From: Solibacteraceae bacterium
GTDB taxonomy: Bacteria > Acidobacteriota > Terriglobia > Bryobacterales > Bryobacteraceae
DNA length: 64,000 nucleotides
Direction of reading: 5' to 3'
NCBI GenBank assembly: GCA_026984795.1
Contig: JALSRK010000052.1
Location: forward strand, 124,001-188,000
The notes below the pieces were generated by a model. That model was not told where the DNA came from, searched no databases, and saw only the letters and a program-made list of their open reading frames with translations. A program made the position numbers and the translations under genes. Every line of letters begins with the position of its first letter. Within the stretch, counting starts at the first letter, position 1. Positions 46,041-54,972 of the stretch are shown here, one piece after another.

Positions 46041-46787
46041 TCAAGCCGTGAGCCGCTCCAGCTCTTTCTGGTCGATGTCGAAGTTCGAGTAAACGCTCTG
46101 CACGTCGTCGTGCTCTTCCAGAGCCTCGCTCAACTTCAGCATCTGCTCAGCCTGCTTGCCCTCCAGCTTGACGAGGTTTTGCGGCAGCCAGGCGATCTCG
46201 GCGTTGAGGGTTTCGATGCCCGCTTTCTGCAGAGCCTCGACCACGGCCTCGTGCTGGTCCGGCGGGGCGATCACCTCCCAGTTGTCGCCGTCTTTTCGGA
46301 TGTCCTCGGCGCCGGCATCCAGAACGGCAGCCATCAGCTCATCCTCGGTGGTCTTGTCGCCTTCAATCAAGACATGGCTCTTGCGTTCGAACATGAAGGC
46401 CACACTGTTCTTCTCACCAAGGTTCCCTCCGTGCTTGGAGAAGATGTGCCGGATCTCGGCCACGGTCCGGTTGCGGTTGTCGGTGGCGGCCAGAACCATC
46501 ACGGCGGCTCCGCCGGGTCCGTAGCCTTCGAACATCACCTCTTCGATCTGGCCGCCCTCGATCTCCCCGGTGCCGCGCTTGATCGCCCGGATGATATTCT
46601 CCTGGGGCATGCTGGCGGCCTTGGCGGCGGCGATGGCGGTCCGCAGACGGGGATTGGCGTCAGGGTCGCCGCCGCTGCGGGCGGCGATGGTGATCTCTTT
46701 GATCAAGCGAGTGAACAGCTTGCCCCGCTTCCTGTCCTGGGCGGCTTTCTTGTGTTTGATGGTCGCCCATTTCGAATGACCTGACAT
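46041..46787 (-). CDS. yebC: YebC/PmpR/TACO1 family protein
   Basis: The 248-aa protein has the family start [21 protein letters not shown] and the motifs [43 protein letters not shown] and [15 protein letters not shown]. Long described as a DNA-binding regulator, it is related to TACO1 and linked to translation of proline stretches. The start at 46787 is set by the family. It leads the yebC-ruvC unit. Confidence 0.95.
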   Translation of the reverse strand: MSGHSKWATIKHKKAAQDRKRGKLFTRLIKEITIAARSGGDPDANPRLRTAIAAAKAASMPQENIIRAIKRGTGEIEGGQIEEVMFEGYGPGGAAVMVLAATDNRNRTVAEIRHIFSKHGGNLGEKNSVAFMFERKSHVLIEGDKTTEDELMAAVLDAGAEDIRKDGDNWEVIAPPDQHEAVVEALQKAGIETLNAEIAWLPQNLVKLEGKQAEQMLKLSEALEEHDDVQSVYSNFDIDQKELERLTA

Positions 46788-46943
46788 GACTGGATCCTCT
46801 TCGGCGTCCCCGGTTCCAGGCGCACTCAGCCAGCCGGCGCGGTCCCATCGGCGGAGCTTCCCTCGGCAGCGGGGAACCGGGTGCTCAACCCAACCCTGAG
46901 AATAACAGAATGAGTGATTTAGCGGCAAGACGAAAGGCTGTGT

Positions 46944-48257
46944 TCAAGGCGCGCCCACGTGTGGTTTCACCGGCGGGGGATTGAAGACGAGGGTCACGTC
47001 CACAGTGCGCGTCTCCTCGTGCACCGTCCAACGGACGTCGGTCTTCGTCAGGTTGTCGAAGACGCCGAGCTCGCGGATCCGCTCGAGGAAGAACTCCGGA
47101 TAGCCGCCGTCGAATACGTCGCCGGGCTTCATACCCCAGATGCGGCGGATTTCATGCTCGCCGTGCAGGTCGAGCCCCTCGACGATGAGCCTGCCGAAGC
47201 GGTAGCGGGCTCCGGGGACAGCCGTGAAGGTGATGTCGGCGGTGTGCGCCGGGACATGGAGCCGGCGCTCGTAGGTGACGGCGGCTTTCATATAGCCCTG
47301 GTTCTGGAGAGCTTTGCGGATGCGCGCCGCGGCGGCGCTCACTTCGTTCATATTGGCAACGTCGCCCGGCTTGAGCGCCGCCGCCGAATAGAGGGAATCC
47401 GCCATGGCCTCCGGGCCCCGGATGTGGATGCGGCCGAACTGGAAGCTCTCGCCCTCATCGACGGTGACCACCACTCGGATACCCCTGACGCCGCCGGCGG
47501 CCCGCTCGGTCTCGATCTTAGGGAATTGAACGTTCAAGCGGCCGCGCATCTCGTAGACCGGCCGCACCGAGGCGTCGAGCAACGCCCGCATCCGGCCCTC
47601 GGTGAACCGCGCGCCGACAGCCGCTCCGTGGATCGCTTCCTGAAGCCGCTCCTTCGGGAGCACCTTGTTGCCTTGGAAGTCCACTTCGGCGATCACCGGA
47701 AGCGCGCCCTTCGGGTAGAAGAGGATGTAGAACGCCTCGGGAACGTCGGCGGTGAGTTCCCCGCGGACATCCACCTTGCGCCCTTTGGCGCCGAGCAACT
47801 CCTCGATGTAGGTGCTGTAGCGCCGCAGGAACTGCTCAGTGCCGGGCCCTTTGCCGGTAAAGAGCGGGTCCTTCTGCTTCAGAAAGGCCAGGATCTCCTC
47901 TTCCGGCACGCCGAGGTTGACGAACTGCAGCGGGAAGACCTGCTGGACTTCGGCGACCTCGAAGGTGACCGCGTAGCCGTCGCCGGTCGCCGCCGGTCCG
48001 AAATGGAACGCGACAGTCTCCAACGCTCCGGTGGCGAGAAGGCGGTCACGCGCCGCTTCGAAAGCGGCCTGGTTGCATGCTTCACCGAGTTTGAGCCCGG
48101 TGGCGGCGACGAGCTGCTGGTCGGTATAGAGCTTGTTGCCCTCGATGGCGATGGAGCGAAGCGGCCACCGCGCCTGGGATGGCCGCTGGGCGCTCAGGGC
48201 AAGGCAGGCGGCGGCCAAGACGACTCCAAGCAGGAAACCGCGCCGGTAACGAGACAT
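46944..48257 (-). CDS. POTRA-repeat protein without a beta-barrel
   Basis: The 437-aa exported protein has a signal sequence (RRGFLLGVVLAAACLALSA). It contains several POTRA-like modules: WPLRSIAIEGNKLYTDQQLVAATGL, PVIAEVDFQGNKVLPKERLQEAIHG, ESFQFGRIHIRGPEAMADSLYSAAAL and YRFGRLIVEGLDLHGEHEIRRIWGMKPG. It ends at residue 437 with a short Pro-rich tail and lacks the BamA/TamA barrel. It may be a periplasmic accessory of outer-membrane assembly. The ATG at 48257 with GGAG upstream is preferred over an ATG 15 codons earlier. Confidence 0.8.
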   Translation of the reverse strand: MSRYRRGFLLGVVLAAACLALSAQRPSQARWPLRSIAIEGNKLYTDQQLVAATGLKLGEACNQAAFEAARDRLLATGALETVAFHFGPAATGDGYAVTFEVAEVQQVFPLQFVNLGVPEEEILAFLKQKDPLFTGKGPGTEQFLRRYSTYIEELLGAKGRKVDVRGELTADVPEAFYILFYPKGALPVIAEVDFQGNKVLPKERLQEAIHGAAVGARFTEGRMRALLDASVRPVYEMRGRLNVQFPKIETERAAGGVRGIRVVVTVDEGESFQFGRIHIRGPEAMADSLYSAAALKPGDVANMNEVSAAAARIRKALQNQGYMKAAVTYERRLHVPAHTADITFTAVPGARYRFGRLIVEGLDLHGEHEIRRIWGMKPGDVFDGGYPEFFLERIRELGVFDNLTKTDVRWTVHEETRTVDVTLVFNPPPVKPHVGAP

Positions 48258-48513
48258 CACTGCTACTCCAACATGACGTAGGCCGGGGGCGAGGCGATTC
48301 ATCTTCCTAGATCAGTGTAATGCCCGATTCCGCGGTCACGGGCGAACGAAAAAATATATCTCGTTTGGTTTGAATCGGTTCCACCCTTCGTCCCCGGCCG
48401 CCGCTACCACTGCTCCCGTAGCCTGAGAGCAGCGGTGGCCGTTTCGAGCGGCCCCCGGCGGGGTCCGGCGGCGGGTCCTCTTCTCCGCCGCTTCCGAATC
48501 ACCGGGAAACACG
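48258..48513. other. Intergenic region at the left edge of the particle gene cluster
   Basis: This 256-bp gap separates divergent genes: the POTRA protein and the first particle gene. It contains an AT-rich patch (48350-48375, including AAAAAATATATC) and an imperfect inverted repeat (CCACTGCTC near 48410, GAGCAGCGGTGG near 48430). No integrase, tRNA or direct-repeat attachment site is visible. Confidence 0.5.
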
Positions 48514-48834
48514 ATGAGCGACGAGAGAACCTGCAATGAGACCGGCGAAACGAACCCGGGAGCGCCGGCGCCGGAGCGTCCCGAAACAGCAGCCCGACCC
48601 GGTGGCGGGGCGTCCCCCGAGCCAGCCGCCGACTGGGCGGAACAGCGGCTCCGGCGCCTCGACGAGCTGCTCGACAAGGTCGAGGCCAAACTACAGGCGC
48701 AGAACTTCCGGCCCAGCGTCGGGGACTTCGTCCGGCTGCTGCAGTTGCGCCGGGAGTTCGAGGACGAACGGCCGCGGGAGATCACGGTGACATGGGTAGA
48801 ACCGTCAGAGGACGAAAGTGCGAGTGTCGAATAG
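48514..48834 (+). CDS. Putative small terminase subunit
   Basis: The 106-aa protein has a disordered Pro- and Glu-rich N-terminus and a helical C-terminal part (AEQRLRRLDELLDKVEAKLQAQNFRPSVGDFVRLLQLRREF). The function is inferred from position only: it directly precedes, and overlaps by 43 bp, the large terminase gene, where small terminase genes normally sit. No helix-turn-helix is obvious. Confidence 0.5.
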   Translation: MSDERTCNETGETNPGAPAPERPETAARPGGGASPEPAADWAEQRLRRLDELLDKVEAKLQAQNFRPSVGDFVRLLQLRREFEDERPREITVTWVEPSEDESASVE

Positions 48835-50099
48835 AATACGCCCCGCTGCCTTCGCAGGCCAAGTTCCACCGGTGCCGGGCGCGGTTCAAAGGCTTCTCCG
48901 GACCGATCGGTTCGGGCAAGAGCGAAGCGCTCTGCCAGGAAGCGATCAAACTCAGCTACCTGAATCCGGGGCGGCTGGGGCTGATCGGCGCGCCCACCTA
49001 TCCCATGTTGCGCGACGCCACGCAGACGGCGCTGGTAGCCATCCTCGAACGCAACCGGATTCCCTACGCGCTGCACAAGAGCGAAAGCGTCCTGCTGATG
49101 AAAGACACCGGCTCGCGCATCCTGCTGCGCTCGCTGGAGGAGTACGAACGGCTGCGCGGCACGAACCTGGCCTGGTTCGGCCTGGACGAGCTGACCTACG
49201 TCCGCGAGGAGGCGTGGCTGCGGCTGGAGGGCCGCCTGCGGGATCCCCGGGCGCGGCGGCTCGCCGGTTTCGCCGCCTGGACGCCCAAAGGCCACGACTG
49301 GGTTTACCGCCGCTTCGTCGAGAACCCGGCGCCGGACTACGCGGTGGTCCTGGCCAGGCCCATGGAGAACCGGCACGTCCTCGAGAAGGTGCCGGACTTC
49401 TACGAGCGCCTGCGCCACACCTACGACGAAAGGTTTTTCCGCCAGGAGGTGCTCGGCGAGTACCTGAACATCGAGCAGGGCCGCGTCTACGAGCCGTTTC
49501 ACCGCGACGAGCACGTCTGTCCGGTGGAGCTGGATCCGGAGAAGAGGCTGCTGTGGGCGCTCGACTTCAACGTCGATCCCATGTGCAGCATCGTGGCGCA
49601 AGTGACCGACGGGGAGGTGCGGGTGCTGGACGAGATCGTCCTGAGCCGGGCCGGCACCGAGCAGGCCTGCGAGGAGTTCCACCGCCGCTACGGCGGCCAC
49701 GAGAAGGGGGTGACGGTCTACGGCGACGCCAGCGGCGATCACTCGCGGACGAGCGGACCCACCGACTACGCCATCATCCGGCGCTTCTTCGCCCGGGTGG
49801 GGATGAAGAAGGTCCGCGTCGTCGTCCCCCGGGCCAATCCGAGGGTGCGGGACCGGGTGGCGGCGGTCAACGGCGCCTTGAAGAACACCGCCGGCGAGAT
49901 CCGCATGTTCATCCACCCGCGGTGCCGGGAGCTGATCCGGGACCTGGAAGAGGTCGTCTACAAGGAGAACAGCGGGGTGATCGACAAAGAGCGCGATCCG
50001 CGGCGGACGCACCTCTCCGACGCTCTCGGCTACCTCGTCTGGCAGGAGATCCAGGGCCGGCGCGAGTTCGGCGAACAGAAGAGGCGGCTGCCGATTTGA
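48792..50099 (+). CDS. Phage-type large terminase subunit
   Basis: The 435-aa packaging motor has an N-terminal Q-motif region (PLPSQAKFHRC), Walker A GPIGSGKS (37-44) and Walker B AWFGLDELTY. The C-terminal RNase-H-like nuclease has acidic residues in WALDFNVDPMC, YGDASGDHS and THLSDALGYLVW. It cuts DNA and pumps it into empty heads. The length is normal and motifs are intact, so the gene is probably active. It overlaps the small gene upstream. Confidence 0.92.
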   Translation: MGRTVRGRKCECRIEYAPLPSQAKFHRCRARFKGFSGPIGSGKSEALCQEAIKLSYLNPGRLGLIGAPTYPMLRDATQTALVAILERNRIPYALHKSESVLLMKDTGSRILLRSLEEYERLRGTNLAWFGLDELTYVREEAWLRLEGRLRDPRARRLAGFAAWTPKGHDWVYRRFVENPAPDYAVVLARPMENRHVLEKVPDFYERLRHTYDERFFRQEVLGEYLNIEQGRVYEPFHRDEHVCPVELDPEKRLLWALDFNVDPMCSIVAQVTDGEVRVLDEIVLSRAGTEQACEEFHRRYGGHEKGVTVYGDASGDHSRTSGPTDYAIIRRFFARVGMKKVRVVVPRANPRVRDRVAAVNGALKNTAGEIRMFIHPRCRELIRDLEEVVYKENSGVIDKERDPRRTHLSDALGYLVWQEIQGRREFGEQKRRLPI

Positions 50100-50130
50100 A
50101 CAGCGACGCAAACCAGGGAGGCGACAGACA

Positions 50131-51525
50131 GTGAACGGCATCGACAAAGAGCATCCCGATTACACGGCCAGCCAGGCCCTGTGGCGGATGTACCGGGACC
50201 TCTACGCCGGGGGCGAGCAGATGCGGGCCAACGCCGCATTCTACTTGACGCCCCGGCAGCGGGAACCGGTGGACGTCTACAACGAACGGCTGAGCCGCGT
50301 CTACTACGAGAACTACATCGGCTCGATCATCGACTGGTACGCGGCCACGCTCTTCCGGCGCGAGCCGATCGTCATCACCGGCGGCGAGGACGAGGCTGGA
50401 CGGCGGTTCCTCTCGAAGTTCACCGAAGACTGCGACCGCCGCGGCTCCAGCCTCACCGAGTTTTTCAAGCGGCGGCTGATCGAGACGCTGGTGTGCGGCT
50501 CCAGCTACGTGCTCATCGACTTCCCGCGGACCAAGAAGCGGCCCGGCTCCCGCGCCGAGGAAGAGGCCTGCGGCGCCTCGCGGGCCTACCTGGTCGAGTA
50601 CTCCCCCGAGCAGGTGACCAACTGGAGCCTGGACGAACAGGGCAGCTTCGAGTGGGTCGTCGTGCGCACCGAGCGCCGGGTGAGCAAAGGCCCGGGCGGC
50701 GAGACGAAGCGCATCCGGCAGTGGACCTACTACGACCGCGAGCGCTTCGAGCAGTACGTTCAGGAGTCCGGCGGCGGCAAGCCCGGCGGCATCCAAAAGA
50801 CCGCCTCCGGGCCGCATGCTCTGGCGACGCTGCGCCGGGTCCCGCTCTTCCGCATGGAGGTACCCAAAGGGCTGTGGCTGATGAACAAGGCGGCGTCGCT
50901 GCAGCTCGAACATTTCAACAAGTCCAACGCCCTCTCCTGGGCGCTGACGATGGGGTTGTTCGCCATGCCGGTCGTCTACACGGACCGGGAGTGGAACCAG
51001 ATCGTCGGCGAGTCCTATTACATCCAGCTCGGCCCGGAGGACCGCTTCGGATGGACCGAGCCGGAGGGCCGCGTCTTCCAGGTGGCGGCCGACAACCTGC
51101 GGCGGCTTCAGGAAGAGATGTACCGCGTCTGCTATCTGCTTTCGCAGGCCGGCGGCTCGTTCTCCAGCCGGTCGCTGCAGTCCGGACTGAGCAAGCAGCG
51201 GGACTTCGCCATCACCCAGGAAGTGCTCCGCGCCTACGGCGACGTGGTGAAAGACATGATGAAGACCATTCTGCGGGCGATCGTCGCCGTCCGCGAGGAC
51301 GACGTCACCGTGGACGTCTCGGGCCTGGATGACTTCGACATCGGAGACTTCAGCAGCGACCTCGCCGACGCCGAGCGGCTGCTCAACCTGGGCATCGCCT
51401 CGCCGACGCTGCGGGAGCAGGTCTTCAAGAAACTGGCCTTCAAGTACCTGTGCGACGTCAGCCAGGAGGTCAAGGAGCACATCGCTCGGGAGATCGAAGC
51501 TTCCGAAGCACCCACAGAGAGTTAG
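50131..51525 (+). CDS. Portal protein (DUF4055-like)
   Basis: The 464-aa protein with a GTG start follows the terminase after a GGGAGGCG ribosome site. Its features are those of portals: an N-terminal DUF4055-like stretch (RMYRDLYAGGEQMRANAAFYLTPR), a wing region with WTYYDRERFEQY, and a long helical stem and crown part (NLRRLQEEMYRVCYLLSQAGGSFSSRSLQSGLSKQRDF). It would form the dodecameric DNA gate at the head vertex. The family call is from memory of the pattern. Confidence 0.8.
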   Translation: MNGIDKEHPDYTASQALWRMYRDLYAGGEQMRANAAFYLTPRQREPVDVYNERLSRVYYENYIGSIIDWYAATLFRREPIVITGGEDEAGRRFLSKFTEDCDRRGSSLTEFFKRRLIETLVCGSSYVLIDFPRTKKRPGSRAEEEACGASRAYLVEYSPEQVTNWSLDEQGSFEWVVVRTERRVSKGPGGETKRIRQWTYYDRERFEQYVQESGGGKPGGIQKTASGPHALATLRRVPLFRMEVPKGLWLMNKAASLQLEHFNKSNALSWALTMGLFAMPVVYTDREWNQIVGESYYIQLGPEDRFGWTEPEGRVFQVAADNLRRLQEEMYRVCYLLSQAGGSFSSRSLQSGLSKQRDFAITQEVLRAYGDVVKDMMKTILRAIVAVREDDVTVDVSGLDDFDIGDFSSDLADAERLLNLGIASPTLREQVFKKLAFKYLCDVSQEVKEHIAREIEASEAPTES

Positions 51526-51540
51526 CCAAGGAGACGCAAC

Positions 51541-52119
51541 ATGGAGCAAGAGAATCAAGACATCATCCAGACCACCGACGAGCAGGGGCCGGGTCTGCGG
51601 TCCCTGATTCGCGAAACGATCGAAGAGTACCTGGCCACCGAAAAGGCCCAAGCCGAACCGGCCTACAAGGCCGAGCTCGTCGAGGAGCGCCGGCGCCGGG
51701 AGCAGCTCGAGCGCCGCGTCAACGAGCTGATCGCCGAAAACGAGCGCAGCCGGCGGCTGGCCGAAGAGGCCGAGCGCAGCGCAGCGATCCGGGACGAGCT
51801 GCGGCGCCTGGGCGTGACGAAGGTCGAGCTGGGCTACCGGGCGGTGAAAGACGACATCTACCGTACCGACGACGGCCGCCTGGTGGCCCGCACCGAGAGC
51901 GGCGAGATGAGCCTCCAGGATTACCTCGCCAGGTTCACCAAGGAGAACCCGGAGCTACTGCCGGCGCGGATTCCCGGGGGCAGCGGCGCCTCTTCGGGAG
52001 CCGACGGCGCCGACGAGCCGCCGGTGACGCTCGACGCCATCAAGCCGGGAATGGATCCAGAGCAACTGAACCGGATCCGCCGGCAGGTGGCGCAGGCGAT
52101 CGCGCGGACCCTGCGTTGA
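51541..52119 (+). CDS. Putative scaffolding protein
   Basis: The 192-aa acidic, strongly helical protein has a long coiled coil (YKAELVEERRRREQLERRVNELIAENERSRRLAEEAERSAAIRDELRR, split over about 38-86). A short helical tail follows (PEQLNRIRRQVAQAIARTL). The position between portal and coat protein and the coiled-coil content fit a capsid scaffold. A 204-bp gap follows before the coat gene. No protease for scaffold removal is seen. Confidence 0.6.
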   Translation: MEQENQDIIQTTDEQGPGLRSLIRETIEEYLATEKAQAEPAYKAELVEERRRREQLERRVNELIAENERSRRLAEEAERSAAIRDELRRLGVTKVELGYRAVKDDIYRTDDGRLVARTESGEMSLQDYLARFTKENPELLPARIPGGSGASSGADGADEPPVTLDAIKPGMDPEQLNRIRRQVAQAIARTLR

Positions 52120-52280
52120 GTGCAGCGGCGGGCGCGCGGGGGTGGAGGAACCGCGCCGGACGCGCCAGCAGCGGTTGTCCCGGCCGCCGGGAATGCTTGC
52201 GTCACCGGCGCGAGGAGCTTGACGGAGGTTCGCCGTCCCGCCGCCGCCCCGCGGCGGCGATAGGACTGCGGCCCCCAAGG

Positions 52281-52298
52281 GGCGAACGTTCGTTCGCC
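52281..52298 (+). other. Hairpin in the coat-protein leader
   Basis: A perfect 7-bp stem, GGCGAAC and GTTCGCC, has the tetraloop GTTC. It lies 26 bp before the coat ATG and just ahead of its AACAGGAGAG ribosome site. A second GC-rich dyad (CCGCCGCCCCGCGGCGG) lies about 30 bp earlier. It could stabilise a highly expressed message. No T-run. Confidence 0.45.
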
Positions 52299-52323
52299 GG
52301 ATTAAACAACAACAGGAGAGAAC

Positions 52324-53235
52324 ATGGGAGCGATTACGACTGCCAATGTTGCAAACGCGATTGTCAAGCTGGTAGCGGCGGATGCGTTGCCGGCTTTGAT
52401 GGGGAACCTGGTCATGGGGAACCTGGTCAATCGCAACTACGAGCCGGCGCTGGCGCAGGCGGGCGATACGGTGAACGTACCGATTCCCCCGAGCCTCAGC
52501 GCCAACAACCTTGCCGAGGGCGGCGCCGTGACGGCGCAGAATCCGAGCCTCGGCAACGCCCAGATCGTACTGAACACCCACGCCGAAGCCACGTTCCAGA
52601 TCCCGGACGTGACCAAAGTGCTGGCCGTTCCGGAGCTGCTGCGGCTCTACATGGAACCCGCGGTGATCGCCCTGGCGGAAAGGATCGAGTCCGATCTACT
52701 CAGCCTCTACTCGCAGTTCACGGCCAATGCCTCGGTAGGGGCGCCGGGCACCCCGATCACCGAATCCGTGGTGGACACGGCGGAAACCACGCTGTTCAAC
52801 GCCAAGGTGCCTCCCAGCCAGTCCAAGTACCTGGTGGTGGACGGCGACACCTACTCGCAGTTGCGGCAGATCCAGCGCTTCAGCGAGTTTCAGACGGCGG
52901 GCGAGGCCGGCCTGCGGGCGCTGGTGGAGGGGACCGTAGGCAAGATCAAGGACTTCTTCGTCTTCCGGTCCCAGTTCGTCGCCAAGACGGGGAGCGCTCC
53001 CGTCTCGACGCACAACCTCGCTTTCGCCCGCGACGCCATCGGCCTGGTCATCCGGCGTCTGCCCCAGCCGCTGCCGGGTACCGGCGCGGTGGCCGAGTAC
53101 GCCGAACTCGGCAACTTCGGCATCCGCGTGGTGATGAGCTATCAGCCGGACACCCTCGCCCAGCAATTCACCGTGGACGTGCTCTACGGGGTCGGCGTGC
53201 TGCGCAACGAGTTCGGCGTGGAAGTACTCACCTGA
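52324..53235 (+). CDS. Major capsid protein, P22-coat-like
   Basis: The 303-aa protein starts MGAITTANVANAIVKLVAADALPALMGNLVMGNLVNRNYEPALAQAGDTVNVP (begin only), a pattern of the P22-type coat family (HK97 fold). An internal domain (LLRLYMEPAVIALAERIESDLLSLY) and a C-terminal beta region (YAELGNFGIRVVMSYQPD) follow. It is shorter than P22 gp5, lacking much of the inserted domain. It is flanked by hairpins on both sides. It is expected to be the most abundant particle protein. Confidence 0.82.
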   Translation: MGAITTANVANAIVKLVAADALPALMGNLVMGNLVNRNYEPALAQAGDTVNVPIPPSLSANNLAEGGAVTAQNPSLGNAQIVLNTHAEATFQIPDVTKVLAVPELLRLYMEPAVIALAERIESDLLSLYSQFTANASVGAPGTPITESVVDTAETTLFNAKVPPSQSKYLVVDGDTYSQLRQIQRFSEFQTAGEAGLRALVEGTVGKIKDFFVFRSQFVAKTGSAPVSTHNLAFARDAIGLVIRRLPQPLPGTGAVAEYAELGNFGIRVVMSYQPDTLAQQFTVDVLYGVGVLRNEFGVEVLT

Positions 53236-53263
53236 TTCTGCGCGCCGGGCTCTACCAGCGAGA

Positions 53264-53290
53264 GGGTCCCGGAAGAGTTTTCCGGGACCC
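53264..53290 (+). terminator. Strong hairpin downstream of the coat gene
   Basis: A perfect 11-bp stem, GGGTCCCGGAA (53264-53274) and TTCCGGGACCC (53280-53290), has a GAGTT loop. It sits 28 bp after the coat stop. No T-tract follows, so it may act as a partial terminator or protect the coat message from 3' decay, as in other phages. Downstream genes remain in the same orientation. Confidence 0.5.
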
Positions 53291-53318
53291 ATCCTCCCAT
53301 CCCAAAGGAGAAAGCCAG

Positions 53319-53651
53319 ATGGACTTGAAAGTGTACTACCGCAAGATCCACGAGATCGAAGATCAATTGCCCGACGGCGACATCTGCGTCGTCAGTTGCG
53401 AAACGCCGGATGGCGGCAAGGCCGGCGTCATCAGCGAAGTTCCGCGGCGCATCGCTGCGAAACTCCTGGTGGAAGGCCGCGCCAGGCTGGCCGCCGAGGA
53501 AGAGGCCAAGGCGTTCCGGGCCGAGCAGAAGGCCGCCGCCGAACGGGCCAGGGAGCTGGCCGCGGTGAATCAGTTGAAGATCGCCGTGGTTCCCGAGTCC
53601 GAGTGGCGGGGCAAGACCAAGGGCGAGCCGCGCTCCAAGCGCACGAGCTAG
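53319..53651 (+). CDS. Small head-region protein of unknown function
   Basis: The 110-aa protein starts MDLKVYYRKIHEIEDQLPDGD, has a short beta segment (ICVVSCETPDGGKAGVISEVPRRIAAKLLVEG), then a helical Lys- and Glu-rich tail. It follows the coat gene and a hairpin, with CCAAAGGAG upstream. It could be a head decoration or completion protein. I do not recognise it. Confidence 0.65.
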   Translation: MDLKVYYRKIHEIEDQLPDGDICVVSCETPDGGKAGVISEVPRRIAAKLLVEGRARLAAEEEAKAFRAEQKAAAERARELAAVNQLKIAVVPESEWRGKTKGEPRSKRTS

Positions 53652-53672
53652 CGGCCCCGGAAGGACACTGCC

Positions 53673-54437
53673 ATGCCGTTGTTCACCGATGGACCCATCT
53701 CCGGAATCGAGGACCTGAGTGCCTACGATTCGAGCATCCTCGACGTCGCCGGGGCCGAGCGGGTCGATCTGGACCGCAAGCTGGCCTTGGCGGCGGCCGA
53801 GATCGGCATCGAGTTGCAGGAGTTTCTGGTCCGGCGCACCGGCCAGGTGCCGGGCGGGCGGAACGCCGGTCTCACCTTACGCAACGTGGTGGTGACGCCG
53901 GCGCTGAAGCAGTGGCACACGCTGCTGGCGCTCACGCTGGTCTACGCCGACGTGGCGGGCAACCACATCGAAAGCCGGTATCCGGCCAAAGAGAAGGAAT
54001 ACCGGCGCCGGGCGCGGAGGGCCGCCGACAGCCTCTACCGGATCGGCGTCGGGATCACGCTGAACCCGGTGCCCCGGGCGGGGCTGCCCGAGGTGCGCGG
54101 CATCCCCGGAACCACGCCGATCGCCACCTACTACGTCCGCATCGCCTGGCGCAACGCCGCCGGGGAGTCCGGAGCGCCGAGCGAGACGGCCGTCTTCACC
54201 CCCGGAGCCGACGGCGAGATCGCCGTGAAAAGCCCGGCCGCGCCGGAGAACATAACCGGCTGGGACGTCTACGTGGGTCTCGACGCCGGGAACCTGAAAC
54301 GGCAGAACTCCCAGCCGCTGGCCCCGGCGGCCGAGTGGGTTCTGCCCCCCACCGGACCGGCCGACGGCCCGGCGCCGGGCTCCGGCCAGGAACCGGCCTA
54401 CTTCATCCGGAACGACCGGGTGCTGTTGCGAGGCTGA
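53673..54437 (+). CDS. Head-tail region structural protein
   Basis: The 254-aa protein has a helical first half (DRKLALAAAEIGIELQEFLVRR, RARRAADSLYRIGVGI). The second half looks like an Ig or FN3-type beta domain (IATYYVRIAWRNAAGESGAPSETAVF). By position, between coat and tail-tube genes, it may be a head-tail connector. Assignment is by context only. Confidence 0.6.
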   Translation: MPLFTDGPISGIEDLSAYDSSILDVAGAERVDLDRKLALAAAEIGIELQEFLVRRTGQVPGGRNAGLTLRNVVVTPALKQWHTLLALTLVYADVAGNHIESRYPAKEKEYRRRARRAADSLYRIGVGITLNPVPRAGLPEVRGIPGTTPIATYYVRIAWRNAAGESGAPSETAVFTPGADGEIAVKSPAAPENITGWDVYVGLDAGNLKRQNSQPLAPAAEWVLPPTGPADGPAPGSGQEPAYFIRNDRVLLRG

Positions 54438-54441
54438 AGCC

Positions 54442-54933
54442 ATGGCGCGGACCACGCGAGCAGTGACGGAGATCCTGGCCGGGATCCTCCGCTCGAGCGA
54501 AGGCCTGCCCAAGGCGATCGCCGAGCGCTCCCGGGCCGAGAACGAGCATCTCGAAGAGATCGGCGAGGACCGCATCCTGGCCGGCAACCTGCCCCCGGCG
54601 GCCGACCTGGCGCGGGTCACCCACCCGGCGGTGCGCGTCTACTGCGACCGGGTAGTGAACGAGCAGCGCGAGAAGTTCCGGCGCTTCTCCGGCTGGGTTC
54701 GGGCGGTGGTGGAGGTCTGGCTCTCGGCCGAGACGCCCCACGAGCTGGAACGCCGCCTCCAGCTCTATACCGAGGCCGTCACCGACGTGCTCGAGACCAA
54801 CCGGGGCGACTGGGGCCAGGGGATCGTCTACGGGGGCAACTACGAGATCCAGTATGCGGCGCCCAAAGGCGGCGGGCGCAACTACGTCCAGTCGGCCAAG
54901 GTGCTGCTGCGGGTGGAGGTCAGCCAGCCGTAG
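54442..54933 (+). CDS. Probable tail-terminator/head-closure protein
   Basis: The 163-aa protein starts MARTTRAVTEILAGILRSSEGLPKAIAE. It continues VRAVVEVWLSAETPHELERRLQLYTEAVTDVLETN and ends in a beta strand (VLLRVEVSQP). The size and alpha-beta layout fit small neck or tail-terminator proteins. It is four bases after the preceding gene and is followed by the tail-tube candidate. Functional call from context. Confidence 0.55.
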   Translation: MARTTRAVTEILAGILRSSEGLPKAIAERSRAENEHLEEIGEDRILAGNLPPAADLARVTHPAVRVYCDRVVNEQREKFRRFSGWVRAVVEVWLSAETPHELERRLQLYTEAVTDVLETNRGDWGQGIVYGGNYEIQYAAPKGGGRNYVQSAKVLLRVEVSQP

Positions 54934-54972
54934 CGGAGCCGGGCCGGCGAATGCCACAGCGGAGTAAGAAGA

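Noticed and set aside
48336-50147. 603-codon open frame on the minus strand
   Set aside because: It lies antisense to the terminase gene, which has intact motor motifs. The antisense product is Arg-, His- and Leu-rich with no recognisable domain, as expected from a high-GC shadow.
51450-53318. Long plus-strand frame spanning scaffold and coat genes
   Set aside because: Out of phase with the convincing scaffold and coat genes. Only its last part, from 53319, is a real small gene.
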